Shown piece by piece: positions 51,610 to 60,788 of a stretch of DNA of 64,000 bases. The stretch is from Microglena sp. YARC (Eukaryota; Chlorophyta; Chlorophyceae; Chlamydomonadales; Chlamydomonadaceae). Position 1 is the first letter of the stretch; every line of letters begins with the position of its first letter. A program made the position numbers and the translations under genes. The stretch spans positions 17,880,817 to 17,944,816 of the forward strand of contig CM039466.1 of the NCBI GenBank assembly GCA_022414725.1. The letters run 5' to 3'. The notes below the pieces were generated by a model. It was not told the origin of the DNA, ran no database searches, and saw nothing but the letters and a program-made list of their open reading frames with translations.

Positions 51610-51866
51610 CGAGTCTCTTTAGCCTACACCTGGACAGTAACAACGGACATACACTGCAGTTGAGCTTGGTTACATGGCTCCAGCCAGCAATTTGGCTGCT
51701 TACAGTCTTTGGCACCACATAAACAATTAAAATCCAAGCAGTCTTATCAAAATAAGCTTGATCCAATATCTTTGTACATTCATGGATACCCAATGTAACT
51801 CCGCACGAATCACGATTCAGTTCCCTGCAATATTGCTGGCTAGAGCGATGCAACTAAGTGCAAGTT
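51570..51866. mobile_element. Poly-G-headed dispersed repeat, copy 2, with inverted ends
   Basis: Forty consecutive G (51,570-51,609) are followed by CCTACACCTGGACAGTAAC, then GAGCTTGGTTACATGGCTCC and AGCCAGCAATTTGGCTG (51,660-51,700). At 51,826-51,866 CTGGCTAGAGCGATGCAAC and GTGCAAGTTCAAGTT are the reverse complement of that segment, so the element folds back. A further inverse copy is at 61,912-61,957. Confidence 0.5.
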
Positions 51867-52240
51867 CAAGTTCCCCACAATATAACCCTTGGCCACCAAT
51901 GCAACGACATGCCTCATGTGCTTCTCTCGAGGACATCAAACACATCCCCCTTCTGGTAATCTAGAGATTATCTTGATCGTTCGAGGTTAAGAAAGTTCGA
52001 TCAGCCTCGTTGGCTGCCCCTGGAGCATACATCCACCAGGGTTGTTCAGATGGCTGCGTCGAAAAGTTCTGTTGCGTCGCAGACGCAGCGCGTGGAGGAT
52101 CTGTTGCGTCGCAGACGCAAATCCAATTAGTCAGTTGCGTTGCAGACACAGCTTTTGCAGGGTCCCTTGCACTGCCAAGGGTCTGGATGTCATCTACACA
52201 CACATAGAAGCGTGTCAAAAACTATTCCAATAATTTAGGT
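51867..52240. other. 3' flank of the isocitrate dehydrogenase gene
   Basis: Three near-repeats of GTTGCGTCGCAGACGCA at about 52,068, 52,101 and 52,136 (the last degenerate) each contain the palindrome TGCGTC-GCA-GACGCA. No polyadenylation signal is assigned with confidence. Confidence 0.4.
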
Positions 52241-52494
52241 TCAAAGCTTGCCGATGATGGCCTTGGTGAAGTCGCTGGTGGTGGAAGTACCTCCCAGGTC
52301 TCCGGTGCGGTACTTGCCCTCGGCGATGGTGTCGAGGGTGGCCTTCTGGATTCGGTTGGCCTCCTCGTTCATACCCAGGTGTCGGAGCATCATGCACGAG
52401 CTCATGATCAAGGCAGTGGGGTTGGCCAAGTTCTTGCCGGCGATGTCGGGGGCAGTTCCGTGAACAGCCTCGGCGAGCATCATGTTGTTCAGTC
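52241..52494 (-). CDS. IDH: NAD-dependent isocitrate dehydrogenase, last exon
   Basis: On the minus strand CCTAG at 52,499-52,495 is the acceptor and TGA at 52,243-52,241 the stop. The exon encodes GLNNMMLAEAVHGTAPDIAG, NLANPTALIMSSCMMLRHLG and TLDTIAEGKYRTGDLGGTST to KAIIGKL. The AEAVHGTAPDIAG motif and the C-terminal GDLGGTSTTSDFT identify NAD-type mitochondrial IDH rather than isopropylmalate dehydrogenase. In the family the enzyme oxidises isocitrate to 2-oxoglutarate in the mitochondrial citric acid cycle. Phase fits the exon at 57,321-57,508 (split Gly). About 19 copies of its first 65 or so bases lie immediately upstream. Confidence 0.9.
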
Positions 52495-54840
52495 CTAGGG
52501 GTGGGGGATGGGGGGTGAGGGGTGAGAGAGGGGTTGTCAGAGGGGGGTGGGGTTGGCGCAGTTCTTTGCAGGCGATGTCCGGGGTGGTTCCGGGGACAGC
52601 CTCGGTGAGCATCATGTTGTTCAGGCCTAGGGGCGGGGGGTGGGGTGGGGTTGGGGTTGTTAGAGGGGGGGTGGGGGGTGGGGGTGGCCAGGTTCTTGCA
52701 GGCGATGTTGGAGGCGGTTCCGTGAACAGCCTCGGTGATGTATCATGTTGTTCAGTCCTAGGGGCGGGGGTGGAGGGTGGGGATGGGATGGCTAGGTTGT
52801 GAGAGGGGGGCGGGAGGCGGGGTTGGCCAGGTTCTTGCCGGCGATGTCGGGGGCAGTTCCGTGAACAGCCTCGGCGAGCATCATGTTGTTCAGTCCTAGG
52901 GGTGGGGGATGGGGGGTGAGGGGTGAGAGAGGGGTTGTAAGAGGGGGGTGGGGTTGGCGCAGTTCTTGCAGGCGATGTCTGGGGTGGTTCCGGGGACAGC
53001 CTCGGTGAGCATCATGTTGTTCAGGCCTAGGGGCGGGGGGTGGGGTGGGGTTGGGGTTGTTAGAGGGGGGGTGGGGGTGGGGGTGGCCAGGTTCTTGCAG
53101 GCGATGTTGGAGGCGGTTCCGTGAACAGCCTCGGTGATGTATCATGTTGTTCAGTCCTAGGGGTGGGGATGGGGGGTGAGGGGTGAGAGAGGGGTTGTCA
53201 GAGGGGGGTGGGGTTGGCGCAGTTCTTGCAGGCGATGTCCGGGGTGGTTCCGGGGACAGCCTCGGTGAGCATCATGTTGTTCAGGCCTAGGGGCGGGGGG
53301 TGGGTGGGGTTGGGGTTGTTAGAGGGGGGGTGGGGGGTGGGGGTGGCCAGGTTCTTGCAGGCGATGTTGGAGGCGGTTCCGTGAACAGCCTCGGTGATGT
53401 ATCATGTTGTTCAGTCCTAGGGGCGGGGGTGGAGGGTGGGGATGGGGATGGCTAGGTTGTGAGAGGGGGGCGGGAGGCGGGGTTGGCCAGGTTCTTGCCG
53501 GGGGATCATGTTGTTCAGTCCTAGGGTGGGGGATGGGGGGTGAGGGGGTGAGAGAGGGGTTGTAAGAGGGGGGTGGGGTTGGCGCAGTTCTTGCAGGCGA
53601 TGTCCGGGGTGGTTCCGGGGACAGCCTCGGTGAGCATCATGTTGTTCAGGCCTAGGGGCGGGGGGTGGGGTGGGGTTGGGGTTGTTAGAGGGGGGGTGGG
53701 GGGGGTGGGGGTGGCCAGGTTCTTGCAGGCGATGTTGGAGGCGGTTCCGTGAACAGCCTCGGCGAGCATCATGTTGTTCAGTCCTAGGGGTGGGGGATGG
53801 GGGGTGAGGGGGTGAGAGAGGGGTTGTAAGAGGGGGTGGGGTTGGCGCAGTTCTTGCAGGCGATGTCCGGGGTGGTTCCGGGGACAGCCTCGGTGAGCAT
53901 CATGTTGTTCAGGCCTAGGGGCGGGGGTGGGGTGGGGTTGGGGTTGTTAGAGGGGGGTGGGGGGTGGGGGTGGCCAGGTTCTTGCAGGCGATGTTGGAGG
54001 CGGTTCCGTGAACAGCCTCGGTGATGTATCATGTTGTTCAGTCCTAGGGGTGGGGGATGGGGGGTGAGGGGGTGAGAGAGGGGTTGTCAGAGGGGGGTGG
54101 GGTTGGCGCAGTTCTTGCAGGCGATGTCCGGGGTGGTTCCGGGGACAGCCTCGGTGAGCATCATGTTGTTCAGGCCTAGGGGCGGGGGGTGGGGTGGGGT
54201 TGGGGTTGTTAGAGGGGGGGTGGGGGGTGGGGGTGGCCAGGTTCTTGCAGGCGATGTTGGAGGCGGTTCCGTGAACAGCCTCGGTGATGTATCATGTTGT
54301 TCAGTCCTAGGGGCGGGGGTGGGGGTGGGGATGGGATGGCTAGGTTGTGAGAGGGGGGCGGGAGGCGGGGTTGGCCAGGTTCTTGCCGGCGATGTCGGGG
54401 GCAGTTCCGTGAACAGCCTCGGCGAGCATCATGTTGTTCAGTCCTAGGGGTGGGGGATGGGGGGTGAGGGGGTGAGAGAGGGGTTGTAAGAGGGGGGTGG
54501 GGTTGGCGCAGTTCTTGCAGGCGATGTCCGGGGTGGTTCCGGGGACAGCCTCGGTGAGCATCATGTTGTTCAGGCCTAGGGGCGGGGGGTGGGGTGGGGT
54601 TGTTAGAGGGGGGGTGGGGGTGGGGGTGGCCAGGTTCTTGCAGGCGATGTTGGAGGCGGTTCCGTGAACAGCCTCGGTGATGTATCATGTTGTTCAGTCC
54701 TAGGGGCGGGGGTGGGGGGTGGGGATGGCTAGGTTGTGAGAGGGGGCGGGAGGCGGGGTTGGCCAGGTTCTTGCCGGCTATGTCGGGGGCAGTTCTGTGG
54801 ACAGCCTTGGCGAGCATCATGTTGTTCAGTCCTAGGGGCG
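52495..54840 (-). repeat. Higher-order tandem array of the 5' edge of the last IDH exon
   Basis: Units of about 130 bp end at CTAG-GACTGAACAACATG or CTAG-GCCTGAACAACATG. Their starts on the + strand (near TTGTTCAG) are close to 52,617, 52,751, 52,885, 53,020, 53,150, 53,280, 53,410, 53,510, 53,646, 53,776, 53,909, 54,038, 54,172, 54,301, 54,439, 54,570, 54,692 and 54,824. Three variants alternate: A (MMLAEAVHGTAPDIAGKNLA), B (MMLTEAVPGTTPDIACK) and C (one extra base, frameshifted to MIHHRGCSRN). Each keeps the acceptor and about 65 bp of exon, then G-rich intron; none has an obvious donor. The truncated A unit near 53,510 is only about 40 bp. Confidence 0.88.
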
Positions 54841-55045
54841 GGATGAGGGGTTGGGGTTGTGAGAGGGGGGTGGGTGTGGGGGTTGTGAGGGGGGGGGGGG
54901 GTAGATGGGGGTGTGTGAAGGGAGCGGGGTTGTGGGGTTGTGAGAGGGGGTGGGGTTGTGGGGTTGTGAGAGGGGTGTGTGGGTGTGAGATGGGGTTTGG
55001 GGTGGGGTTGTGAGGGGAGATTGGTGGTGGTGGTGTGTGTGTGTG

Positions 55046-55076
<31 letters not shown>

Positions 55077-55200
55077 GGGCACAAGCAGGACTTGTTCCAC
55101 TGTGCTCAAATTATGTTGTTCAGTTCTGGGGGTGGGATGGGGTGGAGGGGTACTGCCTACACTACCTTGCTACCGCATGAAAACTATACTTAATGTATTA
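54841..55200. repeat. G/T-rich low-complexity intron of IDH
   Basis: GGTTGTGAGAGGGG-type repeats and a GTGTGTG run with poly-G at about 55,060-55,079. A last remnant of the exon-edge unit (ATTATGTTGTTCAGTTCTGG) is at about 55,108-55,128. Confidence 0.75.
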
Positions 55201-55213
55201 ATGTACTTCTACT

Positions 55214-55670
55214 CACCAACGTTAGAGCTGGGGGTGATGCCCAGACCACCAATGAGCCCAGCGCACAGATCAGAGATACAAGGTTAGGCATGACCACCAC
55301 CACCACCTCGTCACCACCGCCACCGCAAACCATTTTGCTTGCATGCTCTCCCACTACTCATTCATATCATGCAATTCTGATTCCACTCCAACTCACCAAC
55401 GTTAGCGCTTGGGGTGAGGCCCAGCCCTCCAATGAGACCAGCGCACAGATCTGAGATACAAGGTTAGGCATGACCACCACCACCACCTCGTCACTACCGC
55501 CACCGCTAACCATTTTGCTTGCATGCTCTCCCACGACTCATTCATATCATGCAATTTTTTTTGAATCCACTCTAACTCACCAACGTTAGCGCTTGGGGTG
55601 AGGCCCAGCCCTCCAATGAGACCAGCGCACAGATCTGAGATAATGTCTCCGCACAGGTTAGGCATGACTA
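55214..55670 (-). repeat. Three copies of the 3' edge of the IDH exon 57,321-57,508, with donors
   Basis: Copies at about 55,214-55,292, 55,394-55,475 and 55,577-55,667. All carry the donor GGTGAGT followed by TGG or TA. The third encodes [19 protein letters not shown] then [10 protein letters not shown] intact. The first two lack about 11 bases between MPNL and the ISDL region (CTTGTATCTCTGATC), which breaks the frame. Each is followed by a CACCACCACC intron segment. Confidence 0.8.
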
Positions 55671-56600
55671 TCACCACCAACTCGGCACCACCACCAAGAC
55701 CCCCATATTGGCATCACAACCACTACTATCACCACCAACTCGGCACCACCACCAAGACCCCCATTTTGGCATCACAACCACTACTATCACCACCACCTTG
55801 GAACCACCAACTCGGCACCACCACCAAGACCCCCATTTTGGCATCACAACCACTACTATCACCACCAACTCGGCACCACCACCAAGACCCCCATATTGGC
55901 ATCACAACCACTACTATCACCACCACCTTGGAACCACCAACTCGGCACCACCACCAAGACCCCCATATTGGCATCACAACCACTACTATCACCACCACCT
56001 TGGAACCACCAACTCGGCACCACCACCAAGACCCCCATATTGGCATCACAACCACTACTATCACCACCACCTTGGAACCACCAACTCAGCACCACCACCA
56101 AGACCCCCATATTGGCATCACAACCACTACTATCACCACCAACTCGGCACCACCACCAAGACCCCCATATTGGCATCACCACTACTATCACCACCACCTT
56201 GGAACCACCAACTCGGCACCACCACCAAGACCCCCATATTGGCATCACAACCACTACTATCACCACCACCTTGGCACCACCACCAAGACCCCCAAATTGG
56301 CATCACAACCACCACTATCACCACCACCTTGGCACCACCACCAAGACCCCCAAATTGGCATCACAACCACCACTATCACCACCACCAAGACCCCCATATT
56401 GGCATCACAATCACTACTATCACCACCACCTTGGAACCACCAACTCGGCACCACCACCGTAACCCATTTTACTTGCATGCTCTCCCACTACTACCACCAT
56501 CACCTTGGAACCACCACCTCGACAACACCACCGTAACCCATTTTACTTGCATGCTCTCCCACTATTTATTAATATAATGCAATTTGTTTTGAATCCAGTC
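55671..56600. repeat. Minisatellite in IDH intron (CACCAAGACCCCCATATTGG unit)
   Basis: Alternating units of about 57 and 75 bp contain ACCACCAAGACCCCCATATT, GGCATCACAACCACTACTAT and, in the longer form, CACCTTGGAACCACCAAC. About 12 units. At 56,455-56,600 CATTTTACTTGCATGCTCTC segments recur, as also near 55,330, 55,510 and 57,250. Confidence 0.85.
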
Positions 56601-56604
56601 CAAC

Positions 56605-56692
56605 TCACCAACATTGGCGCTGGGGGTGAGGCCCAGTCCACCAATGAGACCAGCACAGATCTGAGATAATATCTCCGCACAGGTTAGGCATC
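56605..56692 (-). repeat. Copy 4 of the 3' edge of the IDH exon, with donor
   Basis: Donor GTGAGT is kept. The copy reads [13 protein letters not shown] and then loses frame because two bases are missing (AGCACAGATC for AGCGCACAGATC). Confidence 0.75.
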
Positions 56693-57125
56693 ACCACCAC
56701 CACCTCGGCACCACCACCACCACCTCGGCGCCACCACCACCACCACCTCGGCACCACCACCACCACCACCACCACCTCGGCACCACCACCACCACCACCT
56801 CGGCACCACCACCACCACCACCACCACCACCTCGGCACCACCACCACCACCACCTCGGCACCACCACCACCACCACCTCGGCACCACCACCACCACGACC
56901 TCGGCACCATCACCACCACCACCTCGGCACCACCACCACCACTACCTCGGCACCACACCACCACCTCGGCACCACCACCACCTCGGCACCACAACCACCA
57001 CCACCTCGGCACCACCACCACCACCTCGGCACCACCACCACCACCACCTCGGCACCACCACCACCACCACCTCGGCACCACCACCACCTCGGCACCACCA
57101 CCACCACCTCGGCACCACCACCACC
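56693..57125. repeat. (CAC)n-CTCGG minisatellite in IDH intron
   Basis: Units of CACCACCACCTCGGCACCA with variable numbers of ACC, about 20 copies. Another degenerate copy of the exon edge (AACGTTTGCGCTGGGG, AACGCTAGCACTGGGGG) follows at about 57,126-57,215, with most of the exon lost. Confidence 0.88.
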
Positions 57126-57320
57126 ACCAACGTTTGCGCTGGGGTTTACCAACGCTAGCACTGGGGGTCAGTCCTCCGTTTGGCGAACAGATCTGAGATA
57201 AAAGGTTAAAGCATGACCACCATCACCACCACCTCGGCGCCACTGCAACGCATTTTACTTGCACGCTCTTCCACTACTCATTCATATCATGCAATTTGTT
57301 TTGAATCCACTCCAACTCAC

Positions 57321-57508
57321 CAACATTGGCGCTGGGGGTGAGGCCCAGTCCTCCAATGAGTCCAGCGCACAGATCTGAGATAATATCTCCGTAGAGGTTA
57401 GGCATGACCAGCACATCAAACTGGGTGGGGTCTTTCACAAGCTGCATGCATGCGTTGTCGACGATCAGCTCGTTGTACTTAATGTTGGGGTAGTTCTCAC
57501 TCACTTCC
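57321..57508 (-). CDS. IDH: NAD-dependent isocitrate dehydrogenase, penultimate exon
   Basis: Bounded by TTGTAG (57,514-57,509) and GTGAGT (57,320-57,315). The 188 nt encode [40 protein letters not shown] and [20 protein letters not shown] to NV. The aspartates of DIISDL match the metal-isocitrate binding aspartates of the family, and MPNLYGDI is the usual signature. Phase joins correctly to the exons at 60,649-60,788 (CCR-EV) and 52,241-52,494 (VG-LN). It is the only copy with the full exon length; the copies at 55.2-57.2 kb hold only its 3' edge and 57,545-57,612 only its 5' edge. Confidence 0.92.
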
Positions 57509-57544
57509 CTACAAGCAAGTGAAATGGTATGCAAAGTTAGTTAA

Positions 57545-57612
57545 CTGCATGCATGCGTTGTCAACGATCAGCTTGTTGTACTTAATGTCTGGGTAGTTCT
57601 CACTCACTTCCC
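57545..57612 (-). repeat. Copy of the 5' edge of the IDH exon 57,321-57,508, with acceptor
   Basis: TTGCAG followed by GGAAGTGAGTGAGAACTACC and on to GACAACGCATGCATGCAG, encoding EVSENYPDIKYNKLIVDNAC. Only about 68 bp are copied and no donor follows. Confidence 0.8.
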
Positions 57613-57985
57613 TGCAACCAGGTAATCGCATATGCAAAGTTAGTTAAATGCGAAGTTAGTTCGATCATATACCAGTTAGCTTAATGCAAGCAGGTGTAAT
57701 CATATGCAAGTTACTTAAATCATATGCAAGTTACTTAAATCATATGCAAGTTAGCTAAATGCGAAGTTAGTTAAATCATACGCCAGTTAGTTAAATGCAA
57801 GTTAGTTAAATCAGATGCCAGGAAGTTAAATGCAAGCAGATGTAATCATATGCAAGTTAGTTGACTGCAAAGTTAGTTAAATGCAAGTTAGTAAATCATA
57901 TGCCAGTTAGTTAAATGCAAGCAGGAGTAATCATATGCAAGTTAGTTGACTGCAAAGTTAGTTAAATACCAGTTAATTAAATCAG
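57613..57985. repeat. Minisatellite (CATATGCAAGTTAGTTAAAT type) in IDH intron
   Basis: Irregular 18-25 bp units of ATGCAAGTTAGTTAAATC with variants ATGCCAGTTAGTTAAATG and ATGCAAGCAGGTGTAATC. The phrase begins in the sequence flanking the partial exon copy (GCAAAGTTAGTTAACTGCAT). Confidence 0.8.
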
Positions 57986-57989
57986 CCTT

Positions 57990-58060
57990 ATTCACGATGT
58001 TGGCCTTGTGCACATTAGTGACGCCATCAAGCATTGGATTCAAAAGATGGGCAGCCATAT
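57990..58060 (-). repeat. Copy of the 3' edge region of the IDH exon 60,649-60,788
   Basis: The minus strand reads VTNVHKANIVNKAD, like the [14 protein letters not shown] of the exon, but without the GLFIECC end and donor. It is joined to CATCAAGCATTGGATTCAAA, the flank shared by the copies at 60.1-60.5 kb. Confidence 0.65.
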
Positions 58061-58315
58061 GAAATAAACACTTTATTTAGAATATGACAAGCTACATGAA
58101 TGAATATGACATGAATGAATATGACAAGCTACATGAATGAATGAATATGACAAGCTACACGAATGAATGAATATGACAAGCTACATGAATAAATGAATGT
58201 GAAATAAACACAATAATTAGAATATGACAAGCTACATGAATGAATGAATATGACAAGCTAAATGAATGAATGAATATGAAATAAACACTATATTTAGAAT
58301 ATGACAAGCTACATG
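58061..58315. repeat. Tandem repeat of AATATGACAAGCTACATGAA
   Basis: Units of about 28-36 bp with extra AATG steps. ACAAGCTACATGA also starts the 91-bp unit that follows, so the two arrays share a seed. Confidence 0.8.
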
Positions 58316-59860
58316 AATGGCCCGAGTGAAAGCAAACGGGCTGGCCCCCTCGACCTCACGCCTCGTAACAAGGCGTACAATGTTTTTATTTATGACGAGC
58401 TACATGAGTGGCCCGAGTGAAAGCAAACGGGCTGGCCCCCTCAACCTCATGCCTCGTAACAAGGCGTACTATGAATTTATTTATGAGAAACTACATTAGT
58501 GGCCCGAGTGAAAGCGACCGGGCTAGCCCCCTCAACCTCACGCCTCGTAACAAGGCGTACCGAGGGGGGGGGCAAGAAAAAAGCTGCCGTACCGCATCTT
58601 CGCTTTGGATAGAGCTTATCCTCGAACTATAAAAAAGTTGTTTTTTAGCCAAAAATAAAGTTTAACTAAAGTTATAGGGGTCCAAAGTTGTTTTCACCCA
58701 AAGCGGTCAAAATCTTTAAATAAATGACGTCTGAGCAACCTTACGAAAGATGTAAGAGCATAACTAGAATTGGCGCGAAAAGATCTTTCGAATGACCCCC
58801 ATTTTTTTGGGGGGGGGTAGGGTAAAGTAATCGGGTTTTAGGAGAGGGGGGGGGGGGGGGGGGGGGGGGGGGGTAGGTGTAAAGAACTTTTTCAAAACTT
58901 TATTTCCCCCCCTCTTTTTGTATGAAACTTCCACAATTCCTACTACCATCTGAATCGGACACCAAATTGAACATGCGATCCAAAATCTGTCTTTCTGCCC
59001 CACCCCTGAGGCGAACTATGTATTTATTTATGACGAGCTACATGAGTGGCCCGAGTGAAAGCAAACGGGCTGGCCCCCTCAACCTAATGACTCATAACAA
59101 GGCGTACTAATTATTTATGTATTTATGACAAGCTACATGAGTGGCCCGAGTGAAAGCAAACGGGCTGGCCCCCTCAACCTAATGACTCGTAACAAGGCGT
59201 ACTAATTATTTATGTATTTATGACAAGCTACATGAGTGGCCCGAGTGAAAGCAAACGGGCTGGCCCCCTCAACCTAATGACTCATAACAAGGCGTACTAA
59301 TTATTTCTGTATTTATGACAAGCTACATGAGTGACCCGAGTGAAAGCAAACGGACTGGCCCCCTCAACCTAATGACTCGTAACAAGGCATACTATGCAGG
59401 TACTCGGTACTAAGTATTTATTTATGTATTCATGAGAAACTACATGAGTGGCCCGAGTGAAAGCAAACGGGCTGGCCCCCTCAACCTCACGCCTTGTAAC
59501 AAGGCGTACTATGTATTCATTTATGACGAGCTACATGAATGGCACCAGTGAAAGCAAACGGGCTGGCCCCCTCAACCTAATGAATCGTAACAAGGCACAA
59601 TATGCAGGTACTCGGTACTATGTATTTATTTATGTATGTATGACAAGCTACATGAGTGGCCCGAGTGAAAGCAAACGGGCTGGCCCCCTCAACCTAATGA
59701 ATCGTAACAAGGCACAATATGCAGGTACTCGGTACTACGTATTTATTTATGTATGTATGACAAGCTACATGAGTGGCCCGAGTTAAAGCAAACGGGCTGG
59801 CCCCCTCGACCTCACGCCTCGTAACATGGCGTACTATTTATTTATTTATTACAAGCTACA
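58316..59860. repeat. 91/95/117-bp tandem repeat, 11 units, split by an insertion
   Basis: CCCGAGTGAAAGCAAACGGG starts at 58,321, 58,412, 58,503, 59,050, 59,145, 59,240, 59,335, 59,452, about 59,543, 59,660 and 59,777. Each unit continues CTGGCCCCCTCAACCTCACG and CCTCGTAACAAGGCGTACTA, then TATTTATTTATGACAAGC. The 117-bp units contain an extra GCAGGTACTCGGTACTA. The 547-bp spacing after 58,503 is caused by the element at 58,561-59,009. Confidence 0.9.
58561..59009. mobile_element. Poly-G-ended insertion element inside the 91-bp repeat
   Basis: The neighbouring units give the empty site: AAGGCGTACTATGTATT. Here GGCGTAC (58,554-58,560) is followed by 449 bp and then GGCGAAC-TATG (59,010 on), so the site is interrupted with a probable 7-bp target duplication carrying one mismatch. 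The left end CGAGGGGGGGGGCAAGAAA and the reverse complement of the right end TCAGGGGTGGGGCAGAAAG are imperfect inverted repeats. A 28-G run lies inside at 58,846-58,873. No protein is encoded. Confidence 0.6.
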
Positions 59861-60642
59861 TGATGCCATCAAGCGTTGGATTGAGAAGATGGCCAGGCAC
59901 ATGAATATATCATTCAACGATAAGAGCGATTCAAGTGGCCAGGCACATGAATATATCAAGCATTCAACGATAAGAGCGATTCAAGTGGCCAGGCACATGA
60001 ATATATCAAGCATTCAACTATAAGAGGTGAACCAACCACTCACTCACACATAAACACCCCCCTCACATTCACACACCCACATAAACACACTTTCTGTCCA
60101 CCACCACCACCACTACACACAACCTTCCAGCTACACTCGATGCACAGACCGCCAGCCTTTTTTACAAGGTTGGCCTTATGCACAGAAGTGACGCCATCAA
60201 GCGTTGGATTCAGAAGATGAGCAGCTTAATCAAGCATTCAGCTATAAGAGCCCCCCCACCCCCACCCCCTCAACACACACACACACATACCTCCTACCTA
60301 CTGGCAGCACTCAATGAAGATACCGCCATCAAGCATGGGATTCAGAAAATGGGCAGCTATATGAAGTCATCAAGCATTCAGCTATTAGAGGCATACCCCC
60401 CCACCACCCACCCACCCAGCCCCACCACCCACACAAACCTCCAACCTACCGCAGCACTCGATGAAGAGACCGCCAGCTGTTTTTTATGTTAGCCTTGTGA
60501 ACAGAGGTGACGCCATCAAGCATTGGATTCAGAAGATGAGCAGCTATATGAAGTTTCCAAGCATTCAGCTATTAGAGGCATACCCCCCCCCCCCCCCCCC
60601 CCCCCCCCTCCCAGCCCCACCCCCCACCCACACAAACATCCA
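59861..60642 (-). repeat. Copies of the 3' edge of the IDH exon 60,649-60,788, with donors
   Basis: Partial copies at about 60,130-60,195 ([20 protein letters not shown]), 60,305-60,345 (only the IFIECCQ end with TAGGTAGG) and 60,437-60,512 ([13 protein letters not shown], then frameshifted, donor GTAGGTTGG). Each is joined to CATCAAGCATTGGATTCAGA and GATGAGCAGCTATATGAAG, which also recurs alone near 59,865. C-rich runs separate the copies. Confidence 0.75.
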
Positions 60643-60648
60643 ACCTAC

Positions 60649-60788
60649 CGGCAACACTCGATGAAGAGACCGTCAGACTTCTTCATGATGTTGGCCTTGT
60701 GCACGGAAGTGACAGTCTCCCGGCCGTTGTCACGAGCATATTTGAAGGCATACTCAGCAACACGAATGCTGGCCTTCCTAGTGATGAT
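60649..60788 (-). CDS. IDH: NAD-dependent isocitrate dehydrogenase, third-last exon
   Basis: Bounded by TTGAAG (acceptor side) and GTAGGT (60,648-60,643). The 140 nt encode [40 protein letters not shown] and LFIECC. VHKANIM holds the catalytic lysine of the family, and RVAEYAF is a standard neighbouring motif. The acceptor is placed by comparison with the upstream copies, which read CTGTAG or TTGTAG before ATCATCACC. The three recognised exons give about 192 of the roughly 340-370 residues of a subunit. The N-terminal half with substrate-binding arginines is not in view. Confidence 0.88.

Noticed and set aside
55598..57161. Long frames in IDH introns rich in His/Thr/Pro or Trp/Val/Gly
   Set aside because: They translate the CACCAAGACCCCC and CACCACCTCGG minisatellites; intact IDH splice sites place the region in an intron.
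52241..57508. Isopropylmalate dehydrogenase instead of isocitrate dehydrogenase
   Set aside because: The families are related, but AEAVHGTAPDIAG, the VHKANIM context and the C-terminal GDLGGTSTTSDFT match NAD-IDH subunits.
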